Positions 35,759 through 45,078 of a DNA stretch of 50,510 nucleotides are shown here, in pieces. How positions within the stretch are numbered: the stretch's first letter is position 1; every line of letters starts with the position of its first letter. The translations under genes and the position numbers were made by a program. Where the stretch lies: the NCBI RefSeq assembly GCF_000449425.2, contig NZ_AVHW01000013.1:1-50510 (forward strand). Direction: 5' to 3'. The DNA is from Clostridioides difficile CD160. GTDB lineage: Bacteria > Bacillota > Clostridia > Peptostreptococcales > Peptostreptococcaceae. Under the pieces are notes generated by a model that searched no databases, had not been told where the DNA came from, and worked only from the letters and a program-made list of their open reading frames with translations.

Positions 35759-36409
35759 ATGTTGTTGGAGAAATTGAGAAAAGAAGTATTACAGGCATCT
35801 TTAGACCTTTTAAATTATAAGTTGGTGACATTAACAGGAGGAAATGTAAGTGGAAGAGATGAAGAAACTGGATATATAGCAATTACCCCAAGTGGAATGG
35901 ACTATAGAAACCTTATACCAAGTGATATTGTTATAGTGGATATAGAGGGAAACACTATCGATGGAAAATGGAAAGCATCAGTGGATTTGCCAGACCACTT
36001 ATATATATATAAACATAGAGAAGATATAAATAGTATAATTCATACACACTCTACATACTCAAGTTGTTTTGCTATTTTAAATGAACCTATAGCGTGTGCA
36101 AGTACAACTCTTGCAAATGAGGTAGGTGGGGCGGTACCTGTCGCAAAATTTGCACCACCAACATCTAACAAAATGGGGAAATGTGTTGTTGAAGTAATTG
36201 GTAACAAAAGAGCGTGTCTTTTAGCAAATCATGGTGTAATAGCAGTTGGTCCGTCTGTAGGACATGCCATTACAGCAGCTGTAATGTTGGAAGATTCAGC
36301 AAAAGTATATTACTTGGCAAAATCAATTGGCACACCAGTATTATTGCCAGACGAAGAAATTCAAAGAGCTAGAGATGTATTTTTTAATGTATATGGTCAG
36401 GACAAATAA
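35759..36409 (+). CDS. Class II sugar-phosphate aldolase (FucA/AraD family)
   Basis: 216 aa, the usual length. Zinc-dependent aldolase/epimerase fold: GGNVSGRD and ITPSGMDYRNL (phosphate-binding loops), substrate acid in VDLPDHLYIYKHR, and zinc histidines in IIHTHSTYSSCFA and LLANHGVIAVG. Such enzymes split a ketose-1-phosphate into glycerone phosphate and an aldehyde. Here it probably acts on a compound brought in by the adjacent PTS, but no sugar-phosphate dehydrogenase or kinase is encoded nearby. GGAGG precedes ATG 35759. It is 171 bases from the previous gene and may share the sigma-54 transcript. Confidence 0.88.
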   Translation: MLLEKLRKEVLQASLDLLNYKLVTLTGGNVSGRDEETGYIAITPSGMDYRNLIPSDIVIVDIEGNTIDGKWKASVDLPDHLYIYKHREDINSIIHTHSTYSSCFAILNEPIACASTTLANEVGGAVPVAKFAPPTSNKMGKCVVEVIGNKRACLLANHGVIAVGPSVGHAITAAVMLEDSAKVYYLAKSIGTPVLLPDEEIQRARDVFFNVYGQDK

Positions 36410-36587
36410 GCTAGGTAAAACTTTTAAATTAATGTAAAAATATAGATATTCAATAATATTAAGGCGTTTTATAATGATATAATAAGTTTAATAATTAAGA
36501 AAGAAAAATAGGAAGTCTAATAGTATATAAAATTATTTGAGTCTAAAATAAAAAATAAGATAAAATAAAAAAGGAGTCTATATTTCT

Positions 36588-37520
36588 ATGTATTACTTAT
36601 TAAACAAAAGCACAAATCCTTACTTTAATTTAGCATTAGAAGAATATCTATTTTTAAATGAAAAATATAATGATGATATTATAATCATATGGAGAAACGA
36701 GGAATCCATTTTTATTGGTAAAAATCAAAATCCATATCAGGAAATACATCATGCTGTCATTGAAAAGGGAGAAATCCCTATTTTAAGAAGAATATCTGGA
36801 GGAGGTACTGTTTATCACGATTTAGGTAATATAAATATGTCATTCATACAAAAAGATAGACATCTTCATGAAATAGATTTTTTGGAACATACTAAGTTTA
36901 TGCAAGATATGCTCTTAGCCCTAGGTCTAGATGTATCTATAACTGAAAGAAAAGATTTATTTTTAAAGGGTAAAAAAATTTCAGGCTCAGCACAGTCTAT
37001 AAAAAGAAAAAATTCTCTTTATCATGGAACTCTTCTTTATGATTCGGATTTAAATAAATTGACTAAGTATCTGAATTCAAATAAATCAACTGAATCAAAT
37101 GCTACTAAGTCTGTTTCAAGTAAAGTGACAAATATTAAACTTGTACTTGAAAAAGATATAAATTATTTTTTAGATTATTGTGTTAAATATTTAAAATCTA
37201 ATATAAAAAATATAAAAGAACTTGAATTAGATGATGATGATATTAAAAGTGTATACAATCTAGTGGAAGACAAGTATAAAAAAGTGGAGTGGGCATATGG
37301 TAAAACACCTAAATTTCAAGTAGTACTGCCATTTAATAGTGAAAGTGAAATCAATATACATGTTAATAAGTGGAAGGTATCAAAGTTTTTTATTTCTTAC
37401 AAGGATGATGTGATTAATATGGATAAGTTGCTAGAAGTGGAGTTTTTTAAACAAGAAATAAAAGATAGCCTCTTAGAAAATTATCCACATTACATAGATT
37501 TAATTAATTTAATATTTTAA
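36588..37520 (+). CDS. lplA: Lipoate-protein ligase A
   Basis: 310 aa, usual for the family with a C-terminal accessory domain. It begins with NPYFNLALEEYLFLN. The lipoyl-AMP binding motif is LRRISGGGTVYHDLGNINMS (residues about 65-84), followed by the conserved KISGSAQ loop near 130 and HGTLLYDSDL. It activates free lipoate with ATP and attaches it to lipoyl-domain lysines, which suits the acetoin complex encoded 7-12 kb upstream. AAGGAG precedes ATG 36588. Followed by a strong terminator, so it is a single-gene unit. Confidence 0.92.
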   Translation: MYYLLNKSTNPYFNLALEEYLFLNEKYNDDIIIIWRNEESIFIGKNQNPYQEIHHAVIEKGEIPILRRISGGGTVYHDLGNINMSFIQKDRHLHEIDFLEHTKFMQDMLLALGLDVSITERKDLFLKGKKISGSAQSIKRKNSLYHGTLLYDSDLNKLTKYLNSNKSTESNATKSVSSKVTNIKLVLEKDINYFLDYCVKYLKSNIKNIKELELDDDDIKSVYNLVEDKYKKVEWAYGKTPKFQVVLPFNSESEINIHVNKWKVSKFFISYKDDVINMDKLLEVEFFKQEIKDSLLENYPHYIDLINLIF

Positions 37521-37522
37521 TA

Positions 37523-37580
37523 TAAAGCCTCCAATTTGATAAAATTTTCTTATATCAAACTGGAGGCTTTGAATATTTTT
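37523..37580 (+). terminator. Terminator after the lipoate ligase gene
   Basis: AAAGCCTCCAATTTGATA pairs with TATCAAACTGGAGGCTTT over a long stem with one mismatch. The T-tract is slightly displaced (GAATATTTTT). Confidence 0.82.
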
Positions 37581-37796
37581 TGCAATTTTATAAACCATTA
37601 CAAAGTTGTAAAGTTAAAAACAATACTATTGAAAAATCAATATATATCGAATTAAATGTGCATGTTTTTAATTAGAAAATAGAGATTAACTGTTTATACA
37701 ACTGAAAATTTAATATATAATTAATCAGATGGTTAAAATAAAAAATATTGAAAGTTTTAATAAATTATGGTTAAAAATAAAATACGAGGTGATACC

Positions 37797-38510
37797 ATGT
37801 ATAGTGTTATAATTGTTGCTGCAGGAAGCGGAAGGAGAATGAACCTAGATATAAACAAACAGTTCATAAAATTAAGAGAAAAAGAAATTATTGCTCATAC
37901 AATTCAAGTTTTTTATGAAAATATAAATATAGATGAAATTGTGGTATGTATAAAAAAAGAAGAGGAAGATTTTTTTAAGGAAAATATAATAAATAAGTAT
38001 AATTTTAAAAATATAAAAATAGCATATGGTGGAAAAGAGAGACAGGATTCAATATATAATGGCTTAAAAAAATTAGATAAAAATTGTGACATAGTACTTA
38101 TTCATGACGGAGCAAGACCATTTGTAGACCATAGAATAATTAATGAATCTATAAAGATGGCTAAAGAAAGAAAGGCTGTAGTTGTAGGTGTTCCAGTAAG
38201 TGACACTATAAAGATAGTTTCCGATGGAACAGTAAAAGAAACTCCAGAGAGAAGTCTATTGTGGGCAGCACAAACTCCTCAAACTTTTGAATATAATCTG
38301 ATAATAAACGCTTATGAACAAGCATATAAGAACAATTACTATGGTACCGATGATTCAATGTTGGTGGAAAATATAGGGCAAAGCGTTACTATGGTAATGG
38401 GCTCTTATGAAAATATAAAGATAACTAGTCCAGAAGATTTAAATATAGCAGAGCAAATATTAAATATGGAAAAAAGAGATGAAGTTAATAGTAGAAGGAG
38501 AATTATATGA
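37797..38510 (+). CDS. ispD: IspD, 2-C-methyl-D-erythritol 4-phosphate cytidylyltransferase
   Basis: 237 aa. Third step of the MEP isoprenoid pathway (CTP + MEP to CDP-ME). Nucleotide-binding start [20 protein letters not shown], then [32 protein letters not shown] and GTDDSMLVE are all family signatures. ATG 37797 follows CGAGGTGAT; the upstream in-frame ATG at 37767 has no ribosome binding site. It overlaps ispF by four bases (ATGA). Confidence 0.96.
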   Translation: MYSVIIVAAGSGRRMNLDINKQFIKLREKEIIAHTIQVFYENINIDEIVVCIKKEEEDFFKENIINKYNFKNIKIAYGGKERQDSIYNGLKKLDKNCDIVLIHDGARPFVDHRIINESIKMAKERKAVVVGVPVSDTIKIVSDGTVKETPERSLLWAAQTPQTFEYNLIINAYEQAYKNNYYGTDDSMLVENIGQSVTMVMGSYENIKITSPEDLNIAEQILNMEKRDEVNSRRRII

Positions 38511-38992
38511 GAATAGGGTTAGGATATGATGTACACAAATTAACAGAGGATAGAAAACTTATAATTGGTGGAGTAGAAATACCACATGATAAAGGTTTGT
38601 TAGGTCATTCTGATGCTGATGTACTGATACATGCAATAATGGATTCTATTTTAGGAGCTTTAGCTTTAGGTGATATAGGTAAGCATTTCCCAGATACAGA
38701 TGAAAAATATAAGGGAGCAAATAGTATGAAATTATTAGAATATGTATATAATCTAATAACAAGTAAAGGGTATAAGATTGGGAATATAGATAGCACTATA
38801 ATTGCTCAAAGCCCTAAGATGGCTCCATATATTGAGAGCATGAGAAATAACATATCAAAAACTTTAAATACGGATATTGATAATATAAACATAAAGGCAA
38901 CTACAGAAGAAGGTCTTGGCTTTACAGGAGCAAAACAAGGTATCGCATCACAAAGTATTTGTTTATTATTGTTGACAAGTCAGAATAATTAA
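38507..38992 (+). CDS. ispF: IspF, 2-C-methyl-D-erythritol 2,4-cyclodiphosphate synthase
   Basis: 161 aa, standard length. Fifth step of the MEP pathway. Signatures: GLGYDVHKL (zinc Asp and His), [30 protein letters not shown], and the C-terminal [18 protein letters not shown]. Start ATG 38507 overlaps the ispD stop, so they are translationally coupled. Confidence 0.97.
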   Translation: MRIGLGYDVHKLTEDRKLIIGGVEIPHDKGLLGHSDADVLIHAIMDSILGALALGDIGKHFPDTDEKYKGANSMKLLEYVYNLITSKGYKIGNIDSTIIAQSPKMAPYIESMRNNISKTLNTDIDNINIKATTEEGLGFTGAKQGIASQSICLLLLTSQNN

Positions 38993-39104
38993 TATATTAT
39001 TAGTAATAAGTTTATTGGATATCAAATAATAGGCCTATATAGAATATCTATAATATGTGAATTTAAGTGAAATTAATATAAATATAAAACTAGCTATGAT
39101 AAAG

Positions 39105-39322
39105 AAATAGTAAAACGATGAAATCTTTACAGAGAGAAAACGTTGGTGAGAGTTTTCAAGAGGAAATGTTTGAACCTGTCTTTTAGCTTAAAGGTATAAA
39201 AATCTTTACGGTAGGAACCGTTACATTCCCAAAAGAGAGCTATTTATATAGCTAACTAGAGTGGTACCGCGGAAATTAAACCTTTCGTCTCTATACTTGT
39301 ATAGAGATGAGAGGTTTTTTAT
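39105..39322 (+). promoter_or_regulatory. Proline T-box leader
   Basis: tRNA-sensing leader of the first prolyl-tRNA synthetase gene. The T-box AGAGTGGTACCGCGG lies at 39258-39272; its TGGT can pair with the ACCA end of uncharged tRNA-Pro. Stem I (about 39120-39200) has an AGAGGAAA-type region and a specifier loop TGAACCTG, giving CCT (39175-39177), a proline codon. The terminator is AAACCTTTCGTCTCTATAC pairing with GTATAGAGATGAGAGGTTT, then TTT (39278-39320). Uncharged tRNA-Pro should favour read-through. A promoter is not obvious; it should lie within about 39030-39100. Confidence 0.93.
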
Positions 39323-39358
39323 ATTTTCAAGAAATTAATATTCAGGAGGAATCTATTA

Positions 39359-41083
39359 ATGAAAATGTCTAAAATGTTTATGCCGACATTAAAAGAAATC
39401 CCAGCAGATGCTGAGATTACAAGCCATCAATTAATGGTTAGGTCGGGAATGATAAAAAAAATGACTTCAGGGGTTTATAATCAATTACCGATGGGATTAA
39501 GAGTATTCAAAAAAATTGAACAAATAATTAGAGAAGAACTAAATAAAAAAGATTGTCAAGAGATACTTTGTGCGGCTTTACTTCCTTCTGAATTATGGAA
39601 AGAGTCCGGAAGATGGACTGCTATGGGTGAAGAAATGTTTAGGCTAAAAGACAGAACAGAAAGAGAATACTGTCTCGGACCAACACATGAAGAAGCCTTC
39701 ACTGATATAATAAGACAAGAAATTACTTCATATAAACAATTGCCATTGAACCTGTATCAAATACAAGTAAAATATAGAGATGAAAGAAGACCAAGATTTG
39801 GTGTTATGAGAACTAAGACTTTTACTATGAAGGATGCATATAGTTTTGATGTAGATGATAAAGGTCTAGATAAATCATATCAAGATATGTTTGATGCATA
39901 TGTGAGTATATTTGATAGATGTGGTCTAGAGAATAGTCCAGTTCAGGCAGATTCAGGAGCTATAGGAGGGTCTACATCAGCTGAATTTATGGTTAAATCA
40001 GAAGTTGGTGAAGATGAAGTTGTATTCTGTAGTGGATGTGACTATGCAGCAAATGTAGAGAGAGCAGAATCTTGTAATGTAGTATCAGAAAAAGAAGATA
40101 TGAAGGAATTAGAAGAAGTTCATACGCCAGGAGCAGCTACAATAAAAGAACTAGAGGAATTTTTAAAAATTTCTCCAGATAAATTTGCTAAAACTTTAGT
40201 ATATGAGGCAGATGGAAAAACAGTTGTAGTTGTTGTAAGAGGAGATAGAGAAGTTAACGAAGTTAAAGTGTCTAATGCGATAGGTTCTGTTATAGAATTT
40301 GCACTTGCTACAGATGATGTAGTGAGAAAAGTAACTAATGCAGAAGTAGGCTTTGCTGGACCAATAGGTATAAACGCTGACTATGTATTTATAGATAAAG
40401 AAATTGTTGAACAAAGAAACATAGTTGTTGGGGCTAATAAAACTGAGTATCATATAAAAAATGCTAACTATGGAAGAGATTTTGAAGGAATAGTTGGAGA
40501 TTTTAGAAATGTTCAAGAAGGCGACAAGTGTATAGTATGTGGGAAGCCACTTGAAATAGCCAGAGGTGTTGAAGTAGGTCACATATTCAAGCTAGGAACT
40601 AAATACTCAGAATCTATGAATGCAAACTTTATAGATAAAGATGGAAAATCAAAACCTATAGTAATGGGATGTTATGGAATAGGTGTTGAAAGAACAGCTG
40701 CAGCTATAATTGAACAACATAATGATGAAAAAGGTATAATATGGCCTTTATCAGTAGCTCCATACCATGTTGTGATAGTTCCAGCAAATATGAAAAATGA
40801 GGAACAAGTATCAATAGCTGAAAAGATATATAATGATTTACAGGCTATGGGTGTAGAAGTTTTATTAGATGATAGAGATGAAAGAATAGGTGTTAAATTT
40901 AATGATTCAGAATTAATAGGAATACCTATGAGAATTACAGTAGGTAAAAATATTAGTGAAGGTAAAGTAGAATTTAAGTTTAGACATAAAGAAGATAAAG
41001 AAATAATTGACATAAAAGAAATAAATGAAAAAGTAAAGGCAGAGTTTATCAAAAATAATGTTAGGTATAGGATAGTAACTTAA
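39359..41083 (+). CDS. proS: Prolyl-tRNA synthetase, bacterial type
   Basis: 574 aa, the long bacterial ProRS. Class II motifs: motif 1 around [20 protein letters not shown], motif 2 [20 protein letters not shown], motif 3 [18 protein letters not shown]. The insertion (about residues 225-390, with [19 protein letters not shown]) corresponds to the YbaK-like editing domain that removes mischarged alanine. A C-terminal anticodon-binding domain starts near 470 ([12 protein letters not shown]). GGAGGAA precedes ATG 39359. Controlled by the T-box just upstream. Confidence 0.95.
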   Translation: MKMSKMFMPTLKEIPADAEITSHQLMVRSGMIKKMTSGVYNQLPMGLRVFKKIEQIIREELNKKDCQEILCAALLPSELWKESGRWTAMGEEMFRLKDRTEREYCLGPTHEEAFTDIIRQEITSYKQLPLNLYQIQVKYRDERRPRFGVMRTKTFTMKDAYSFDVDDKGLDKSYQDMFDAYVSIFDRCGLENSPVQADSGAIGGSTSAEFMVKSEVGEDEVVFCSGCDYAANVERAESCNVVSEKEDMKELEEVHTPGAATIKELEEFLKISPDKFAKTLVYEADGKTVVVVVRGDREVNEVKVSNAIGSVIEFALATDDVVRKVTNAEVGFAGPIGINADYVFIDKEIVEQRNIVVGANKTEYHIKNANYGRDFEGIVGDFRNVQEGDKCIVCGKPLEIARGVEVGHIFKLGTKYSESMNANFIDKDGKSKPIVMGCYGIGVERTAAAIIEQHNDEKGIIWPLSVAPYHVVIVPANMKNEEQVSIAEKIYNDLQAMGVEVLLDDRDERIGVKFNDSELIGIPMRITVGKNISEGKVEFKFRHKEDKEIIDIKEINEKVKAEFIKNNVRYRIVT

Positions 41084-41195
41084 AAAGCTATTGTATAGAT
41101 AATCAGAGTTGTACTTTATAAACACCATTTTATCTATATAAGGAGATAAAGTGGTGTTTTTTTATAAAAACATAATAAATGAGGAGGTAATTGAA

Positions 41196-42641
41196 ATGGC
41201 AAAAAATGAAAAACAATTTGTTGAAGAAATAACAAAGATGGAAGATGATTTCCCACAATGGTATACAGATGTGATAACTAAGACTGACTTAGTTGATTAT
41301 GCACCAGTAAAAGGTTTTATGGTTGTAAAGCCATATGGATATGCATTATGGGAAAAAATGCAAGAATTTATGGATAAAAAATTTAAAGAAACTGGACACA
41401 AAAACTGTTATTTCCCATTATTAATACCAGAAAGTTTATTAAACAAAGAAGCAGAGCATGTTGAAGGTTTTGCTCCAGAAGTTGCATGGGTAACACATGG
41501 AGGAAATAAAAAATTAGAAGAGAGACTATGTGTAAGACCTACTTCAGAAACTATAATATGTACAATGTATGCGAAATGGTTAAAATCATATAGAGAATTA
41601 CCATACCTTTATAATCAATGGTGCTCAGTTGTTAGATGGGAAAAATCAACTAGACCTTTCTTAAGAACATCTGAGTTTTTATGGCAAGAAGGTCATACAT
41701 TACATGAAACAGCAGAAGAAGCACAAGAAGAAACAATACAACAATTAGAAATATATAAAGCATTATGTGAAGAATTACTTGCAATGCCAGTTGTAGCTGG
41801 TCAAAAAAGTGAAAGTGAGAAGTTTGCAGGTGGTGAAAGAACATATACTATAGAAGCTATGATGCATGATGGTAAAGCGTTACAATCAGGTACAAGTCAC
41901 TTCTTAGGTCAACACTTTACAAAAGCTTTTGAGATTACTTTTGCAGATAGAGAAGGAAATTTAGCTAATCCATACCATACATCTTGGGGAGCATCTACAA
42001 GACTTATAGGTGGACTTATAATGACTCATAGTGATAACAGAGGTCTAGTATTCCCACCAAGAGTAGCTCCAATCCAAGTTGTTATAGTTCCTATAGCTGC
42101 TAAAAAAGGAAATGTAATGGAAACAGTGGATAAAATATATGCTGATTTAAAAGCTAAAGGAGTAAGTGTTGAAGTTGATGATAGAGACAACTATACAACT
42201 GGCTGGAAGTTTAATGAGTGGGAAATGAAAGGTGTTCCAGTAAGAATTGAAATTGGACCAAAAGATATAGAAAATAATCAAGCTATGATATTCAGAAGAG
42301 ATACTTTAGAAAAGAGTTCTATGCCTTTAGAAGGATTAGCTGATGCTATATGTGATTTATTTGATGTTATACACAATGATATGTTTGAAAAAGCAAAAAA
42401 ACATAGAGAAGATAATACATCTGTAGTTGAAAATATGGATGAGTTTAAAAAAGCTTTAGAAGAAAAGCCAGGATTCATAAAGACTATGTGGTGTGGAGAT
42501 GCAGAATGTGAAGCTAAGATTAAGGAAGAAACAGGAGCAACTATAAGATGCTTACCTTTTGAACAAGAAAACTTAGGTCACAAGTGTGTATATTGTGGAA
42601 AAGAAGCAGATAATATGGTAGTAATGGCAAAAGCTTACTAA
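41196..42641 (+). CDS. proS: Prolyl-tRNA synthetase, archaeal/eukaryotic type
   Basis: 481 aa, the shorter ProRS lineage without the inserted editing domain. Motif 2 region: CSVVRWEKSTRPFLRTSEFL; motif 3: GASTRLIGGLIMTHSDNRG. It keeps the C-terminal zinc-binding extension with cysteines in MWCGDAECEAK and HKCVYCGKEAD. It lies 112 bases after the bacterial-type gene, with no T-box of its own. ATG 41196 is chosen because GAGGAGG lies nine bases upstream; an in-frame ATG at 41151 has no such site. Having both ProRS types may relate to the heavy use of proline in this group, which is inference. Confidence 0.94.
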   Translation: MAKNEKQFVEEITKMEDDFPQWYTDVITKTDLVDYAPVKGFMVVKPYGYALWEKMQEFMDKKFKETGHKNCYFPLLIPESLLNKEAEHVEGFAPEVAWVTHGGNKKLEERLCVRPTSETIICTMYAKWLKSYRELPYLYNQWCSVVRWEKSTRPFLRTSEFLWQEGHTLHETAEEAQEETIQQLEIYKALCEELLAMPVVAGQKSESEKFAGGERTYTIEAMMHDGKALQSGTSHFLGQHFTKAFEITFADREGNLANPYHTSWGASTRLIGGLIMTHSDNRGLVFPPRVAPIQVVIVPIAAKKGNVMETVDKIYADLKAKGVSVEVDDRDNYTTGWKFNEWEMKGVPVRIEIGPKDIENNQAMIFRRDTLEKSSMPLEGLADAICDLFDVIHNDMFEKAKKHREDNTSVVENMDEFKKALEEKPGFIKTMWCGDAECEAKIKEETGATIRCLPFEQENLGHKCVYCGKEADNMVVMAKAY

Positions 42642-42662
42642 AATAAGATGTTTAAATAAAAA

Positions 42663-42706
42663 CTGGGGTGATGAGTATTTGATACTTTTCATCCCAATTT
42701 TATTTT
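42663..42706 (+). terminator. Terminator after the second proS
   Basis: CTGGGGTGATGAGTAT pairs imperfectly with ATACTTTTCATCCCA and is followed by ATTTTATTTT. Confidence 0.75.
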
Positions 42707-42941
42707 AAGTTTTATTTCCTTATATATATTTATTATTAGTGTACATACTTACTTTGTAGAACAGTTACTATATAAATATTCCATAAAGTAACTAATAAAT
42801 ACAAATATATCAATAGGGAATGCTTTTAATTTTCAGCAAATAAATGGATTAAAAGAAAGATTTATGAAATTAAAACTAGGATTTTCTGCTATAATAAACA
42901 TGTGTATTTTTAAATAAATAAGGATATTATTATTAGATTTG

Positions 42942-43000
42942 ATTATGCGAAATTCTATGAAACAGGAACCCTGTGACTTTAGTCATGGGAGGTTCAGTAA
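42942..43000 (+). mobile_element. Decayed IS200/IS605 (TnpB/omega-RNA) right-end remnant
   Basis: A hairpin at 42966-42995 (GGAACCCTGTGACTT against AGTCATGGGAGGTTC) matches the style of IS605-family right ends, which double as the 3' scaffold of TnpB omega-RNA. The frame through 42957 reads RNSMKQEPCDFSHGRFS, and MKQEP-like tails are typical of TnpB C-termini. No further tnpB sequence, transposase or left end is visible upstream, so it is a remnant or a solo end. It lies in the 432-base gap before gltX; the rest of that gap shows only AT-rich sequence and a terminator. Confidence 0.6.
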
Positions 43001-43073
43001 AAATAAACTTGCAAAACAATGTACTAGTTTAATATTATAGTTATATTGAATAAAATATCAGGAGGAAGTAAAA

Positions 43074-44555
43074 ATGAATGTAAGAGTAAGATTTGCACCA
43101 AGTCCAACAGGATTTGTACATATAGGTAGTTTAAGAACTGCTTTATATAATTATTTATTTGCAAAAAAAATGGGCGGAGAGTATGTATTAAGAGTAGAGG
43201 ACACAGACCAAAGTAGATTAGTAGAAGGTGCTATAGAGAATATGCTTAATGCTATGAAATGGGCTGGGGTTAATCATGATGAAGGTGTTATATTAGATGA
43301 CAATGGAAGTGTAATACAAAAGGGAGAATATGGTCCATATATTCAATCTCAGAGATTAGATATATATCAAGAATATATAAAACAACTTTTAGATAGTGGA
43401 AAGGCTTATTATTGTTTCTGTACAAAGGAAAGACTAGATGAAGTAAGAGATGCTCAAAGAGCAGCAGGAGAAACAGCTAGATATGATGGTCACTGTAAGA
43501 ATCTTTCTAAAGAAGAAGTAGAAGCAAATATAAAAGCAGGAATACCATACGTTATAAGATTAAGATTACCAGAGAATCATACAATTAAGTTTACAGATTT
43601 AGTTAGAGGAGATATGGAATTTAATACTAATGATTTAGATGACCAGGTACTAATGAAAACAGATGGATTCCCAACTTATCATTTTGCAGTAGTTGTAGAT
43701 GATTATTTAATGAAAATCACACATGTTATAAGAGGAGAAGAGTGGGTATCATCTACTCCAAAACATGTCTATTTATATGAAGCTTTTGGATGGGAAGCAC
43801 CTGTATTTGTACATTTACCAAATATACTTAATAAAGAAAAGAAAAAATTAAGTAAGAGACAAGGTGATGTAGCAGTTGAAGACTTTAAGAAAAAAGGATA
43901 TTTACCAGAAGGTTTAGTAAACTATGTAGCATTAGTTGGTTGGTCTCCAGAAGATAATCAAGAATTGTTTACAATGGAAGAATTAGAAAAAGCATTCTCT
44001 GTAGAAAGAGTATCTAAAAGTGGTGGAGTATTTGATACTGAAAAGCTAAATTGGGTTAATCAACATTATATAAAAGATGGTGATGACACTTACTTAACAG
44101 ATTTAGCAATACCATTCTTAATAGAAGATGGATTTATAACAGAAGAAGAAGCTACTAGTAAGTATGAGTTTTTAAAGAGTATGATATCAGTACTTAAAGA
44201 AAAATTACAATATGTAAAAGAAGTTACTGAACATGCAAGTATATTCTTTGGAGATAAAATAGAAGTAGAGACTGAAGAAGGAAGTGAATTCTTAAAATTA
44301 GAACACATACCTACTTTAATAGATGCTTTACAAGAAAAAATAGAAAAATCAGAAGTATTAAATGCTGAATTTGTTCAAGCAATGCTTAAAGAAATACAAA
44401 AAGAGTATAAAATAAAAGGAAAAAATTTATTTATGGGCTCAAGAATAATTTTAACAGGGCAAATGCATGGACCAGATTTACCAAAAGTAATGGAGGTTTT
44501 AGGAAAAGAAACTTGCTTAAATAGAATAGCTTATGTAAAAAATAATATATTATAG
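43074..44555 (+). CDS. gltX: Glutamyl-tRNA synthetase
   Basis: 493 aa, class I synthetase. HIGH region [19 protein letters not shown] (residues about 8-26), KMSKS-type [14 protein letters not shown] near 260, and the conserved [20 protein letters not shown] segment. A cysteine/histidine set (CFCTKERL ... CKN) near 113-142 fits a zinc finger. In clostridia GltX often charges both tRNA-Glu and, with later amidation, tRNA-Gln. GGAGGAAG precedes ATG 43074. No T-box was found upstream. Confidence 0.95.
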   Translation: MNVRVRFAPSPTGFVHIGSLRTALYNYLFAKKMGGEYVLRVEDTDQSRLVEGAIENMLNAMKWAGVNHDEGVILDDNGSVIQKGEYGPYIQSQRLDIYQEYIKQLLDSGKAYYCFCTKERLDEVRDAQRAAGETARYDGHCKNLSKEEVEANIKAGIPYVIRLRLPENHTIKFTDLVRGDMEFNTNDLDDQVLMKTDGFPTYHFAVVVDDYLMKITHVIRGEEWVSSTPKHVYLYEAFGWEAPVFVHLPNILNKEKKKLSKRQGDVAVEDFKKKGYLPEGLVNYVALVGWSPEDNQELFTMEELEKAFSVERVSKSGGVFDTEKLNWVNQHYIKDGDDTYLTDLAIPFLIEDGFITEEEATSKYEFLKSMISVLKEKLQYVKEVTEHASIFFGDKIEVETEEGSEFLKLEHIPTLIDALQEKIEKSEVLNAEFVQAMLKEIQKEYKIKGKNLFMGSRIILTGQMHGPDLPKVMEVLGKETCLNRIAYVKNNIL

Positions 44556-44557
44556 TC

Positions 44558-44593
44558 ATAAAAGTCCGCTAATTTAGAAGCGGACTTTTTTTG
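44558..44593 (+). terminator. Terminator after gltX
   Basis: AAAGTCCGCT and AGCGGACTTT form a perfect 10-bp stem with loop AATTTAGA, followed by TTTTTG. Confidence 0.93.
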
Positions 44594-44776
44594 TGTTAGT
44601 ATTTGGTGAAAATATCTAGTTAAGAAAATGAAGGTATTTAGGGCTATAAATTTAATATATAAAAAGCAAAGCAAAAATATAAATAAAATATTAATAATAA
44701 ACTAATAAAAATATTAAGCATAGAAGAAGGAAATCTATTATTTTAGTTTGATTTAATTATTAAGGGGGTAATTACT

Positions 44777-44932
44777 ATGTATAGTAATATGGATGATGTT
44801 AAAAAGGAATTAAAGGAGCTATGCTTAGAATATGTTACAATTTTAGAAAAATTAAAAGATGAAAAAATGATTACAGAAGAAACTTTTGAAAAATGTTCTT
44901 CTCAAAAAAAGATATTTTTAGAAGAGCAATAG
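44777..44932 (+). CDS. Small ORF, 51-aa charged helical protein
   Basis: Starts MYSNMDDVKKELKELC and ends SSQKKIFLEEQ. ATG 44777 is preceded by AAGGGGGTAATTACT, a strong ribosome binding site at proper distance. The whole length looks helical, probably coiled-coil, rich in Lys, Glu and Leu, with two cysteines. It stands alone between the gltX terminator and cysS; the rest of that 520-base gap is AT-rich, with no other structure seen. Function unknown; I do not recognise a family. Confidence 0.65.
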   Translation: MYSNMDDVKKELKELCLEYVTILEKLKDEKMITEETFEKCSSQKKIFLEEQ

Positions 44933-45078
44933 AGAATAACAATAGTATTTGTTATGATGTGGTTTAGAAGGATAGTACTAAAAATGATAGTAGTACTATT
45001 ATTTATTGCAATTTTCAACTATAATATAATATATAATGTTAATAAAATAATTTATAAAAATACGGTGAGGTGATGAGT

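Noticed and set aside
40196-41128. Three overlapping minus-strand frames inside the first proS
   Set aside because: All lie opposite well-conserved synthetase sequence and read as hydrophobic low-complexity protein.
42642-43073. Possible T-box in the gltX leader
   Set aside because: No GGTACCGCG-type T-box or specifier stem is present. The only structures are the proS terminator and the IS605-like hairpin.
44556-45078. Possible T-box before cysS
   Set aside because: No T-box consensus or antiterminator was found; the gap holds a terminator, a small ORF and AT-rich sequence.
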